The translations under genes and the position numbers were made by a program. 64,000 nt of DNA from Cacajao melanocephalus (lineage: Eukaryota; Chordata; Mammalia; Primates; Pitheciidae). The notes under the pieces were generated by a model. It saw only the letters and a program-made list of their open reading frames with translations, was not told the origin of the DNA and did not search any database. Shown one piece after another: positions 31,691 through 61,131 of this stretch (positions are counted from its first letter, which is position 1; every line of letters begins with the position of its first letter). The stretch is taken from positions 1 through 64,000 of the forward strand of contig CAUYLG010034732.1 in the NCBI GenBank assembly GCA_963573385.1, written 5' to 3'.

Positions 31691-32139
31691 TTACGGAATG
31701 AACGCATTTTGAAAAAGATGTGTATTCATGCTTTTAAAAAAGCTTTAAAAGCTTTATTTAGTGAACGATTGATTCTAAGAGCTGGCGGGGGAATGTTGAG
31801 AGTGATAGAGAGCTAAGTTTAACGTAACAGCTCACCTATCAGGTGACACTTAGGAGCGCATCAATTCTGTAATGGAAAAATAAAGAGCATATTTGCAGCA
31901 GCTGTACTCTTCAGGCTGCAAGGTTTTTCCTCCCTGTAGGCTTGACTTGCATTTCACTTTCACTTTCGTGGCTGGAAACTTTCTGCCCACAAAGTGGGAG
32001 GCTGAGGAGGCACCACAAAGCTGGAGCTTGACGAACCGGGACCTGGGCCTGATCCCCACAGATGCCCGGGCTCGTCCAGCGGCCAGGTTCAGGAGTCAGG
32101 CAAAGAGGCGGGGAGACCTGCGGATCGCTGCCTCGCCCT

Positions 32140-32345
32140 GCGCCCGCATCCTCCAATGCGTGTTCTAGGAGGGCGGGCGTCGCGGGGAGCAGGGACACGA
32201 TTGGCCCTAAAGTGTCCCCGCCCAGGCTGTGGGCGTGCCGACGTGGTGACGTCGCAACGCGGCGCAGGGTGAGAGCGCGCGCTTGCGGACGCGCCGGCAT
32301 TAAACGGTTGCAGGCGTAGGGGAGCGGTCGTCGTCTTTCTAGGGC
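32140..32345 (+). promoter_or_regulatory. PCNA: PCNA core promoter
   Basis: GC-rich and TATA-less. A CRE/ATF-type octamer TGACGTCG is at 32,247-32,254, a reverse CCAAT (gattgg) near 32,200-32,206, and a Myb-like AAACGGTTG at about 32,303. The human promoter is known to respond to ATF/CREB factors and E1A through sites close to its start. Transcription probably begins near 32,335-32,345, about 120 bases before the ATG. Confidence 0.75.
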
Positions 32346-32434
32346 TCAGCCCCCTGTTACGACATTCGCCTGCTCGATCCGAGGCTCCTGAAGCCGGAAC
32401 CGGCTATACTTTGCTTCTTCCCGCCTGCCTGTAG

Positions 32435-37119
<4,685 letters not shown>

Positions 37120-37447
37120 GCATTCTTAAAATTCAGGAAAATAAAACTAAGCTCTTTGAGAACTGCTTCTGAGATGCCAGCATATACTGAAATCCTTTCT
37201 GTCACCAAATCTGTACCTCTAAGTACATATGTAGATATTGTTATCTGTAAATAACCTATTTTTTTTCTCTATTCTCTGCAGTTTGTTTAAAGATCTCTGC
37301 AAAGTCAGATCCAGTCTAATTAACCTAGAAGTATTTTTGTCTGTTAAAAAATACTTGTGATTTTTATAATACAAAAGGGTCTTGACTCTAAATGCAGTTT
37401 TAAGAATTGTTTTTGAATTTAAATAAAAGTAACTTGAATTTCAAACA
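37120..37447 (+). other. PCNA: PCNA 3' UTR and poly(A) signals
   Basis: Distal AATAAA at 37,422-37,427 should give cleavage near 37,440-37,450. A second AATAAA at 37,140-37,145 lies only 21 bases past the stop codon. Confidence 0.85.
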
Positions 37448-37892
37448 TCATGGGGCAGTGCCTTCATTTGGACCAGGACTGTTGGAAGTATCCTCCTGAA
37501 TTGCCAGCTACAGCTACCCTTTTGTGTGAATGTTTTTCAGTTTAGAACAACCTGGTGAAGATACAAAGTATTTCAAATAGTAGCTTACTAGATATTTTAG
37601 AGGATTTACTTGTCAAACTTGTTATTCCAATTTGAGCTCAAGTAACAAACGAGAGAGAACAAATCCTGTGTATTTATCATTTCAGTTGGCAAAAATTAAT
37701 ATTCTTCAGAAGCTTAATGTACCCAAAATCATGTGGGCTTTATGATAATGCAGTGTTTCTTTTTTAGCCAAGGGAGTCCTACAAGAATCTTGGATGTTTC
37801 AGTAGCTCTGTGATGGAGCCCAAGGAGTATGGTTGGTGCAAAATTTCTCTAAGTACACTTTTGGCAAGCAGCTCCCCTCAAAGGGTGAAGAT

Positions 37893-38187
37893 GTCTTTTT
37901 GTGTGTCTGAGACAGAGTTGCTCTGTCGCTCAGGCTTAAGTGTACTGGTGCAATCTCAGCTCACTGCAACATCCACCTCCTGGGTTCAAGTGATTCTTCT
38001 GCCTCTGCCTTCTGAGTAGCTGGGATTACAAGTGTGCCACCACACCTGGCTAATTTTTTGTATTTTTAGTAGAGACGGGGTTTCATCATGTTAGCCAAGA
38101 TGGTCTTGATCTCCTGACCTCGTGATCCACCTGCCTTGGCCTCCCAAAGTATTGGGATTACAAGTGTGAGCCACTGCGCCCAGCCTA
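37893..38187 (-). repeat. Alu
   Basis: Reverse dimer; aagatgt... before and aagatatgt after suggest the target-site duplication. Confidence 0.93.
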
Positions 38188-38305
38188 AGATATGTTAAAT
38201 GCCCTGGATGTTGGATCCAACCAAGAAAGTGAAAAAGCCCTGAAATTGTGAAGAAACATTCCCACTAACAGCTGCAAGGTCACTGTGCTTCACATTAAAA
38301 ATTTT

Positions 38306-38610
<305 letters not shown>

Positions 38611-38997
38611 CTAGTTGGATAGGTTATCAGAACTTAACGTTAGTGTCACTAAAGTAGATATATACAACCCCCGCTGCTACATTTGGCTTTAGAAAAAATA
38701 CTTTCAAAAATTGCTTTATCATAATCCTTTTTTCCAGTGCATTTTGTGTTTGGTACATTAAATGACTGATTTTTTGGGGTTTTATTTTTTTGAACTCTGC
38801 TTTTGAGAATTTGGTCCCGAGTCTAAATGACTGGTTTCTTTCTTACATTACTTGGACTCAGTTCTAGTTACTGGACATGAGAATTAACCATGTCCAGTAG
38901 TTAAGTATTCATTTACTTAGTGTGACTGAGTGGAGAAGGAAATAGGCTGCAAAAGGGCCCAATGAACCTTTGGCATGATGAATATATTTCCATCTAG

Positions 38998-39359
<362 letters not shown>

Positions 39360-39458
39360 AAACCTAACTTTTTAAAAAGCTTCATGTGCAGCAAAATGTC
39401 CCTTGTGGGCAGGCTTTTTACTTGGGCAAGGCCTGAAGACGAGCACAAATTTCTGGAG

Positions 39459-39542
39459 TTATTCAAGGGAAGTGCAATGGGGTGTTGACAGCAGAAATAA
39501 GAGTGTTATTCAAGGGAAGTGTGATAGTGGAGTGTTGACAGC
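39459..39542. repeat. 47-bp tandem duplication upstream of TMEM230
   Basis: ttattcaagggaagtg followed by gtgttgacagc occurs at 39,459 and again at 39,506, with a few differences between copies. Confidence 0.85.
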
Positions 39543-39977
39543 GCGTGCCTGTGGAAGGCTTGCGCCTTGCAGCGGATTAAGATCTGGCGGCTCTGACTGC
39601 TGGTCCTGAGGCTGCGACAGACTCGGCTTCTGCCTCCCTGGGAAGCCACGGGGCTCTCTAACCCGACCCCCGTACTGAAGAGTGAGGGGGGAAACCATGT
39701 AGCCGGCTAGCCCTGGGCCTTACTGGGACCCAGATAGTTGGGGACCCTAGGTGCTCGCCCGCCCTAGCGGAGGTAACCGGCAACTGGCACAGGTCGCGGC
39801 TGCTCAAACAAAACCCACGGAGCAACTATGGGGCGTTACCGCCCCTGAGCCCGGATGCTGAGTGATGAGAAAACGCTCCCGAAGACACAACTTCCGGCGC
39901 GCCTGTTTCCGCTACGCCACTTCCGGCGCACTGATCTCGCCTGGGTCGGGCTGGGTAGCATTTAGGCGGGCTGTGCC

Positions 39978-50881
<10,904 letters not shown>

Positions 50882-51311
50882 CATCCACCTCATATCAGAG
50901 GAGAAGAGTCACAGTGGGACTGCCCCAGCTTTAAGATACTGAGCAGAAACTCTAGATAAGGGCTAAGGAATTCTGCATCTTGCAGATGTTTAAGAAAACA
51001 ATGGCCAGATTTTATGGGTTCTTCCCAAAGATGTTAACTGAGCCTACACTTAGCTAGTTAGAACATGACCTACTCTGTTTCTCATCCCTTGGTCCTAGTA
51101 AGAGCTCCTGACAAGTTTTTCCACAGGAATATGTATCATGGAAGAATAGAGGTTATTCTGTAGTGGAAAGTGTTGCCTGCCACCACCCTCTGTAGAGCTG
51201 AGCATTTCTTTTAAATAGTCTTCATTGCCAATTTGTTCTTATAGCAAATGGAAGAATGTAGTATGGCTAATTTCTTACTACTAAGTAATATATTTTAAAA
51301 ATATCTGAGTA

Positions 51312-51450
51312 TTGGCTGGGTGCAGTAGCTCACGCCTGTAATCCTAGCACTTTGGGAGGCCGAGATGGGTGGATCATCTGAGGTCAGGAGTTCAAGACCA
51401 GCCGGGCAATCATGGTGAAATCCCATCTTTATATAAAAAAAAAAAAAAAA
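51312..51450 (+). repeat. Alu left arm, TMEM230 3' region
   Basis: Sense left arm with a 17-base A run; atctgagtat(c/t) occurs before and after. Confidence 0.9.
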
Positions 51451-51461
51451 TCTGAGTATCT

Positions 51462-51776
51462 TGGCTGGGCGAGGTAGCTCATACCTGTAATCACATTACT
51501 GTGGGAGGCCAAGATGGGCGGATCATGAGGTCGGGAGTTCGAGACCAGCCTGACCAGCATGGTGAAACCCCATCTCTACTAAAAATACAAAAAAATTAGC
51601 TGGGCACGGTGGTGTGCACCTGTAATCCCAGCTACTCAGGAGGCTGAGGCAGGAGAATTGTTTGAACTCAGGAGGTGGAGGTTGCAGTCAGCCAAGATCG
51701 CACCGCTGCACTCCATCCTGGGCAACAGAGCAAGACTCCATCTCCAGTATATATATATATATATATATATATATGA
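51462..51776 (+). repeat. Alu with (TA)n tail, TMEM230 3' region
   Basis: Sense dimer; the tail is a TA run at 51,749-51,774; gagtatctt flanks both ends. Confidence 0.93.
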
Positions 51777-52889
51777 GTATCTTATCCTCTACACTTAACC
51801 CTACCTTCATGTTCCAGTGGAAGACCTTGGTAAAAATCAAAGATCAGTGAGTTCATCTGTAATATTTTTTTTACTTGCTTTCTTATTCACAGCAGCCAGG
51901 AGAGTTTTAGCCTGCACAGCAAGTTTTCAAAATGTAAATACTTTCTCTGTTTAACAGTCCCTGGCCCATTCTGATCCAGTTCACCAGTAGGTTGGACAGC
52001 ATATAATTGGGGTCATTTTGTCCCTTCTCAATCAAGATGTTCTGTAGATATTCCTTTAAGGGCAGGTTGGCTGTTCGTAATGAAACGTCATAAGTGTTTA
52101 TTAGAAAGAGTTTATAGCCCTGTTGCTAGCACCTTGTATTATGTCCTTATTCTACTCATGATTGCAAGGCTCAGCCTGGATGCCTGGAGCACTGGATTGC
52201 CTTAGTTTGATTCTATTTTTTAGCTTGCAAAAATGACTTATATTCCAAAGAAATTAAAATGTTGAAATCCAAATCCTAGAGTTAAAATGAATTAACTTTA
52301 AACATTTCAGAAAACACTTCAGTGATTTCATGATATCTTTAATCCCAGTACCCAGATCTACCTTAGTTTCTAGGTAGCTGGCATTGTGAGTCACACTACT
52401 TTCCCCAACCCTGAGGTTATGGACTTGGGCAACTAGAAGCCTGGCCATACCATCAGCTGAGATGGAAGGCTGTGGGAGAGCAAGTTTCAGATGTCTGCTC
52501 AATATCCAAATGGAGCTGTTGGGGAGGCAGTTGCAATGCATGAGTGTGTCTAGAGTTTACAGTGGGTCTTATGGAAATAGAAATTTGGGGGTCAGTATTT
52601 GGACAGTATCTTGAAAGCCAGAGGGCTGTTGGAGATCACCAGTGGAGTGAGTCTACATGGAGGAAGAAAAAAGGACCCAGGAAATGAGGGACAAAGAGAG
52701 GGTGACCTGAAGCAGCCTCCAAGATCAGGCACTTTTAGTAATGGGAATATTGGCTGGGGAGTCCAGTAGTCTAGAGTTTCTAAGTCTTGACGGTGAATAT
52801 GTGAGGTGATACATAAAGCTTTATCTTGGGGAGTGGTTGCCAAGCAAAGCTCAGATCAGAAGGTTTTGGCCAAACCAAATGATTTGGAT

Positions 52890-53072
52890 TGATGGATGGA
52901 TGGATGGATTGATTGATCTTTGGAGACAGGGTCTTGCTCTACCGCCCAGGCTGGAGTGTAATGGCACAATCATGACTCACTGAAGCCTTGAACTCCTGGG
53001 GCTCAAGTGATCCTCCCACCTTGGCATCCTAAAGTGTTGGGATTACAAGCATGAGCTACTGAACCTGGCCTG
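52890..53072 (-). repeat. Alu, old, with (gatg)n(gatt)n tail
   Basis: Reverse fragment following a ggatggatggatggatt run. Confidence 0.87.
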
Positions 53073-53215
53073 TTTGGTCATTTTTTTAAAAGCTGATGCT
53101 GCCGGTCAAAAAAAAAAAATGGAACAGAAGGGTATAAAGTGAAAAGTAAACATTTGGGCATGAGGTGGAGAGTGTACATTTACTCCAGCTTACCTTTCAA
53201 GGTTTTCCAAATAAA

Positions 53216-53508
<293 letters not shown>

Positions 53509-53950
53509 CAAATAAATGTCTTAATATATCCTTTCTGAAATGTTCTAAGCACATAAATACATGTCTGATTTTTAAAACTTAGGCTCACATTCTATGGTTC
53601 TATAATTTCTCCCCTCCCCACTGATTCTATTTTGTGTATCTTTGCGTATCCATGAAGATCAGTCATATTCTTATTGATGTACTTCATAAGTGTAGTTTTT
53701 CATCCTGTTTATTTAGTAGTCATTAGTGTCAGAGCAGAAACCAACCAACTTCCTACATGGAGTAGGAAACTCCTCTCCAGAGTCCCTTGAAGAATGGCCT
53801 TTGCTGCTCTATTTGAACATTCACACTTGTAATCTCATTCCAGCTGGAATTGTTACAGAAGTATCATTTATTAAGCCAAAATCAGACTCCCTGTAATTTC
53901 TGTGCTTTGGCCATAGTTGTATTTGGTGTTTTATAGAAAAGACCTAAACC

Positions 53951-54039
53951 TCTACAGCCATAGTATCCTGATTGCTCCCGACCTCATCTGATCTTGGAGG
54001 CTAAGCAGGGTTGGGCCTGGTTAATGCTTGGATGGGAGA
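53951..54039 (+). pseudogene. 5S rRNA pseudogene, 3' truncated
   Basis: Reads as 5S rRNA from its second base: tctacagccat, then ctcatctgatctt and ggaggctaagcagggttggg, then cctggttaatgcttggatgg, stopping after gggaga about 30 bases short of the usual 120. Several substitutions lie in the internal promoter. It is flanked by near-identical 17-base words agaaaagacctaaacct (53,935-53,951) and agaaaagatctaaacct (54,037-54,053), the signature of retroposition. Not expected to yield functional rRNA. Confidence 0.92.
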
Positions 54040-54059
54040 AAAGATCTAAACCTATGTAA

Positions 54060-54195
54060 TAATGTTGAACATTTCTTCACCCCTTTGCTAGATATTCTGC
54101 CAAGTGCTTTTATTACTTATCTCATTTTAGTCCTTAGAAAAATCCTGAGTTAGGTAAGATTCTTAGGAAGTACGTGAGGTATTTGGGATTAAAAT
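54060..54195 (-). repeat. MIR-like fragment
   Basis: ctagatattctgccaagtgctttta then tatctcattttagtccttag, reverse MIR 3' part. Confidence 0.65.
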
Positions 54196-54202
54196 TAGGC
54201 AA

Positions 54203-54485
54203 AGCCTGGGCCAGACATGATGATGGCTGATGCCTGTAGTCCCAACACTGGGAGGCCAAGGCGGGCAGATCACTTGAGGTCAGAAGTTCAAGATCAGCCT
54301 GCCTACTGAAAATACAAAAATTAGCTGGGTGTGGTGGCGGGCACCTATATCCCAGCTACTCAGGAGGCTGAGGCAGGAGAATCACTTGAACCCAGGAGGC
54401 AGAGGTTGCAGTGAGCCTACATCACACACCACTGCACTCCAGCCTGGGTAACAGAGACTCCATCTCAATAAAAAATAAAAATTTA
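54203..54485 (+). repeat. Alu
   Basis: Sense dimer with internal deletion; aggcaaagcctgg occurs before and after (54,197 and 54,491). Confidence 0.93.
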
Positions 54486-54962
54486 ATGATAAGGCAAAGC
54501 CTGGACTCCTTTTATCACCATGACAGCCAAATGCTTTTAGGTACTGGGCCAGTGAAGAAATGGGGAAGGTGGGTGTGGAAAATAGAAGTAGTTAGGGGAC
54601 TCTGGTTAGCTGTCAGATGTATATTTTACCTCGAAGTAGCCTCCTTCCCCCTCCAAAGTGTTGGCCAGACCATATACCCTAACTTTTTAAAAGGATGCTC
54701 TTATTTGCCACAACTACTCTGCCTCCTGTTAGTCATTTCCAAGGCTAAAAATCCTCTCCAGTTGCATCAGCTGTTCTGCATATGATGGAAATTTCAGATT
54801 CATCGCCACTCTGGTGGGTCTCTTGGATGAGCTTCATTTGGTCATATACCAGAGGCACTTCTGTTCTGCTGGGAATTGTGAGGTGCTAGAGGTACAACAG
54901 GAAAAAATAGGACTTGGGTAATTTGTGCTGCAAACTAGCAGCCACATATTGAGCTGCATTTG

Positions 54963-55114
54963 AGGATTGATTGATTGATTGATTTTATTTATTTTTAGAG
55001 ACAGGGTTTCACCATGTTGGCCAGGCTGGTCTCGAACTCCTGACCTCAGGTGATCCACCATCTCGGCCTCCCAAAGTGCTAGGATTACAGGCACGAGCCA
55101 CCGTTCCTGGCTGA
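54963..55114 (-). repeat. Alu partial with (gatt)n tail
   Basis: Reverse left arm; tgaggatt before and after. Confidence 0.9.
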
Positions 55115-55884
55115 GGATTTACTTTTTTAATTTAATTGTTCCATTTTATTTTCTGACCACCCATCTCCAAGTTCTGCACATTTTGTTTCTAAAAAGGGAA
55201 AGGTTCACATGATCTTGATTTTGTACTTCTCTTGAAAAATCAGGTAGTCCTTCATTACTGAGAGGCTCCAGCCAACTAGAGCAAGGTAGTGAAAGCTTTA
55301 GCCGAGCAGCATTCTCCAGTTCTCCAAAGTTTCTACCACTCTGCTACTTTTAGATCCAGCATGCTGATTTTACTCACTAAGAGCAAAGACTATGTCTTAA
55401 ACCCTTCCACAAAGCCTAGCACAGTGCTTGTCAGCACTTAGCTTTATCAAATGAAGAGCTGGAATCTTGTGTGCCTTTCCATCCCAGGACACTGTTCCTT
55501 TGAGGTATGGACAGGTAGGCGAGTACCATTTACTTCAGTCTTTTCTAAATGGCCATCCACCAGCTGCCAAGCAGGCCAGCTACTCTTCAAACAGTTGGTG
55601 CTGCCTGGTTAGTCATGCCTCTGCCTAGCACCCTCTGCCCAGGCCAGCGAGCCCAGTTAACGGCCTACCTGTAACAGCTGGCACAGGAGAGCCTCCTGCC
55701 TCTGGTATGTGGTAAGAAGGGAACCTGATAGAGGCATAATAGCACAGCACTGGCTTTCTGCTTACCTTTGAAGGGTGATACACCAATCAGTGCACCTTCG
55801 TTGCCTTGATTTTTCATTAAATTCCAATCCTGAGGCTTCTCCTAGATTTGGCCCCATAGGCTCCTGGCCTCACAGGTATGTAGT

Positions 55885-56020
55885 TCAGTGATGTGGCCTC
55901 AGTTTCCTTATCTTCTAAAGTGGTGATAAAACAATTCCTACCTTACAAAGTGATTGTAAGGACTCAATAAAAACAGTTCCAGATGGTGGTTCACACAGAA
56001 CCTGGCACAAAGTAAGCTGC
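55885..56020 (+). repeat. MIR
   Basis: ggcctcagtttccttatctt, then taaggactcaataaaa, then aacctggcacaaagtaagc: sense MIR. Confidence 0.85.
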
Positions 56021-57164
56021 CGTTTAAGAAAGTAAGGAGGATCACTGGTTTGATGTCAGGGAGCAGAGCCTGGGATGAGGCAGAGGTGGAGGGGAAAGAG
56101 ACCATCTGTTATCCTAGTGCCATCCTGAACCTGCTGTTTCATGGCAGAACCACCCCAGAGCCAGCAGCAGGGGCGAAGGTTGATTGCCCATCCCAGGCAT
56201 GGCTGCTTTTCCTGACAGCTGCCAATGGAGGGTGTGAGGAGGTCTCAGGCCCCTGCCCCTTTGCCAGCATGCAGCTGGGCCTGGAAGGCTGTGTGCTCTG
56301 GAAAAGGCGAAAGGCCCTGCAGGGAAATCCTTGAAAACAAGGTTTTGCAGCTGGAGTGCCATCAGATCACCTCTCATGGAGCTTGTTTTCCATCTCCCTA
56401 TTTTTTCATCTCCCTTTCACCTCCCCTCAGTCTTGCTCCTTGGTACTCAAATGCAGTCTGGTCTGTGCACCAGCAGCATCAACATCACTTGGGAACTTTG
56501 AAGTGCAGAATCTTGGGTTCCTCTCCTAAATCGCTATCTGCATTGTAGCAAGATCCCCACATGTAAAGACCCCTACCTGTTAGTTGCATGTCAGTGTCAA
56601 GCGCTGGCTAATGGGGGCCCTCTTTCACTCCTAGTCCATCTTCTCACTTTGAGACTGGACCTCCTCAGGCAGTGCCAATGGGTGGCCCTGGGGGTGGGGG
56701 CACTTAGAAGGTATAGTCCCTCCTCTTTGATCCACTTCTTCTCTAGCTAAGACAGTAACTCCCAAAGTCTGCAGAAGCTTCATAGAAATGGAGAGAAACA
56801 ATGCAGTAAGACTTTGTGAAGATTTTTGTGATCAGTGAAAAATCAAAACAGAAGTCCCAAAGATGAGGAAGATTGATGGCAGGAGTGGAACATGCTTCAG
56901 TGCCCTGAAGGCCCAGGGAAGGGGATGATGTATAATTTATGACCTAATGAGAGGCAGGATAGATTTTCTTTCTGTCTCTGTGTGAGGCAGGCCTGGTGGC
57001 TCAGGAATTTATTCCAAAGGATTGAAGTGCTAACTTGCCTCCATTCTTCCTCTCACTAACACAAGAGGAGCCACCTAGAAAATGCTCCAATCTGAGGGTT
57101 AAAGTTTCTTGGCCAAGATGTTAATCCTTCAAGAGGGTTTTCTCTAGAATTAATGTCTACAGAC

Positions 57165-57462
57165 TGGGCACGGTGGCTCACACCTATAATCCCAGCACTT
57201 TGGGAGGCTGAGGCAGGCAGATTGCTTGAGCCCAGGAGTTCAAGACCTGTCTGGGCAACATACCAAAACCCCATCTCTACAAACAATATAGAAAAAATTA
57301 GCCAGGTATGGTTGGCATGCACCTGTAGTCCCAGCTACTCAGAAGGCTGAGATGGGAGGATACTCAAGCCCAGGAGGTAGAGGTTGCAGTGAGTTACGAT
57401 TGTGCCACCGCTCTGCAGCCTGGGTGACATAGTGAGACCCTCTCTCTACAATATAGTAAAAT
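57165..57462 (+). repeat. Alu, old
   Basis: Sense dimer with A-rich degenerate tail. Confidence 0.92.
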
Positions 57463-57469
57463 ATAAAAT

Positions 57470-58044
57470 AAAATGGATTTTTTTAATTCATTTTTTTCTT
57501 TGACTAGTTCTTTGTTAATATATAGAAACATTAATAATTTTTATATGTTGCTTTTGCTTCCTACAACTTTATTTAGTTTTGACAGGTTTTTGGTGGTATC
57601 TTTAGGGTTTTCTATTTATAAGATCATGCCATCTGTAAATAGAGACAGTTTTACTTCTTCACTTCCAATTTGGAGGCCTGTCATTTCTTTTTCTCGCCTA
57701 ATTCTCTGGCTAGGGTTTCCATTACCATGTTGAATGTAAGTGGTGAAAGTGGGGACCTTGTCTTGTTCCTGATCTTAGTGGAAGAGCTTTCAGCTTTATA
57801 CCGTTAAGTATGTTCACTGTGCAAATATGTCACACAAGGTAAATTTCAAGATATATCAAAGTACGTTCCTTCTATACCCAATTTGTTGAGAGTTTTTACC
57901 ATGAAAGGATGTCACATTTTCTCAAGTGCTTTTCTGCATCTATTGAGATGATCATGTGATTTTTGCCTTTCATTCTCTTAATGTGTGTATCACATTTACT
58001 GACATGCGTATGTTGACCCTGGGATGTCAGAAAATGTCTAGTAT
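57470..58044 (-). mobile_element. antisense L1 ORF2 fragment
   Basis: Reverse ORF2 text: agatcatgccatctgtaaatag, ttccaatttggaggcctgtc, tctattgagatgatcatgtg. Frame broken. Confidence 0.88.
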
Positions 58045-58182
58045 TGGCCGGGCGTGGTGGCTCACGCCTGTAATCCAAGCACTTTGGAGGCCAAGGTGGG
58101 CGAATCACCTGAGGTCAGGAGTTCAAGACCAGCCTGACCAACATGGTGAAACCCCATCTTTTTTATTTAAAAAAGAACGAAA
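58045..58182 (+). repeat. Alu left arm
   Basis: Sense left arm; gaaaatgtctagtatt before and gaaaatgtcaagtatt after form the target-site duplication. Confidence 0.93.
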
Positions 58183-58440
58183 ATGTCAAGTATTTTCCCC
58201 ATTTAATGGGGAGTGAAACCACAGTGAGATCAAAAGGGCCATGGATTGATGCTGGCACAGGATCAAGGACTCCTCCTCGTTCTGAACATCAACTCAAGAA
58301 GATCTTCCACTGTATTTTTCTCCCTGGTGTTTTTATCTCCCCACCTCCAGCAAGGGGTAAGAAACTAATCTCTCTCTGCCAATCTTATCAGACTGGCAGT
58401 AAAAGAAGTTCAACATCTCAGTGTGTGAAGATTAGGACTT

Positions 58441-58740
58441 TACAATCTAGGAAAAAAAGGCAGGCAGGCACAAAGTCTAGAAAGTCACATAGGGTGTTGG
58501 CAGAGTAGACGCATGTTTATATACCAAGTCCCAGGTGACCAAATGAACATTAAACAAATGGACATTAACCAAAAAACATTTCCTAGCTTTGCAATCTAGG
58601 AGAAAAAGGAAGCAGGCAGAAAGTCTAGAAAGTCACATAGGGTGTTGGCAGAGTAGACGCACGTTTATATACGAAGTCCCAGGTGACCAAATGAACATTA
58701 ACCAAAAAACATTAAAACAAATGAACGTTAACCAAAAAAG
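58441..58740. repeat. tandem duplication, period about 148 bp
   Basis: Copy 1 (58,443-58,590) and copy 2 (58,592-58,740) share caatctaggaaaaa, gtctagaaagtcacataggg, tgttggcagagtagacgc, gtttatata and aagtcccaggtgaccaaatg with few differences. Each ends in a smaller repeated word of the form aaatgaacattaaccaaaaa. Confidence 0.9.
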
Positions 58741-58901
58741 TAGACCACAGAGCTTTGAATGCAGCTCTATCTTGATGTACTTAGGTTCTCCAAATGTCTT
58801 AACTATTATCAGTGACAGCTTTAATCTAACCTTGGTTTTTATCTCCAGACTTTGATTTAAATTTGCATATCAAGTCACCTTGAATTCGGCCTTTATCTTT
58901 A

Positions 58902-59447
<546 letters not shown>

Positions 59448-59471
59448 AACAAAAAAATCCTTACAAAGAAT

Positions 59472-59640
59472 TAAAAAATTAGCTGGGCTCTGTGACCCAT
59501 GCCTGTAGTCCCAGCTACTTGGGAGGCTGAGGTGGGAGGTTCGCTTGAGTCCCAAGAGTTCAAGGTGGCTGTGAGTCATGATCTCGCCACTATACTTCAG
59601 CCTGGGTGACAGCAAGACCCTGTCTAAAAAAAAATTCAAC
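59472..59640 (+). repeat. Alu right-arm type unit
   Basis: Sense unit starting aaaaattagctgggctctgtg. Confidence 0.88.
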
Positions 59641-60561
59641 AAGGCTTATCCTGAAAATCAGTAGTTCTTGGCAACCCCTCTTTCCTCTCTCCCCAGGAGA
59701 TAACCACCTTCAGTTCTTCCAGATGAATCTTTTAGTATTAACTTTTATCTCCATGTGAAGTATTTATATTACCATTTCTCAGTTGTTCAGTATTAGGCCT
59801 TATCAGTTGACTGTATCTGGTGGTGGAGATTTGGCTGCTCTTTAGTCATCCTTTATCACAGACACGTACTTTCAGTCCCTCCATTTGCCCATATAATTGT
59901 GTCATTTTGGTGGGATCAATATTAATGTTGATATTACTAAGGATATACAAACCCTATTCATAGCTGAGCCAGGACACTTATGACTTCCTTTCCTTCTGAC
60001 ACAACTTTTAATTTTTCATTGGAGTTAATAATCATGTTCGTTTGTATGATTTTCTGTGTATCTGTCGTAAGTTAAGCCCAAACTGACCCCATTTGTATAT
60101 TTCCGCTGGTCTTCCATCCATTTCATCTGCAAGAGCTCTCTCCATAAAGGAGGGTGCTGCCCTGTCCTCTTCCTGCCCATTGTCCCTCTGAGGGGAGGAA
60201 GTGACTGTAGTGCCTTCTGGCTTCCCACATGACTTCTGATTCTTGGTTCTTCCTTTGTTGTCATTTTTCTCTCTGGATGCTTGTAGAATTGTCTGTCTTC
60301 AGTGTTCTGAAATTTCGCAATGTCATGTCCTGCTGTTGGCTTATTTTTATTCAGCACCCATTACCCATTGTACCAGGTGCTCCGGGCCCTTTCAGTCTGG
60401 AAACTCATGTCTGTTAGTGCTAGGGAATTTTCTGAAAGTAATTTATTTGATAATTTATTTCACTCATACCTTGGTTTCCTATTTCTGGAATTTTTTCATT
60501 AGATGTTGATCCTTTTCTGTTTTTTGTATTTTTGTCTCTTTTCCATATTTTGTCTTTCTGA

Positions 60562-61131
<570 letters not shown>

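Larger units (their letters stand above)
50882..52280 (+). other. TMEM230: TMEM230 3' UTR (estimated end)
   Basis: No AATAAA is seen soon after the stop; the variant signal ATTAAA at 52,253-52,258 is the best candidate, giving a 1.4-kb 3' UTR that contains two sense Alu units. Confidence 0.45.

Noticed and set aside
56050..56334. 94-codon open frame in the GC-richer block downstream of TMEM230
   Set aside because: No known domain and overlapping open frames on both strands; no CpG island beside it.
58143..58855. Two similar reading frames (ending ...RKKRQAG and QSRRKRKQAE-type) suggesting a repeated protein
   Set aside because: The similarity is produced by the 148-bp tandem duplication in two different frames; no gene context.
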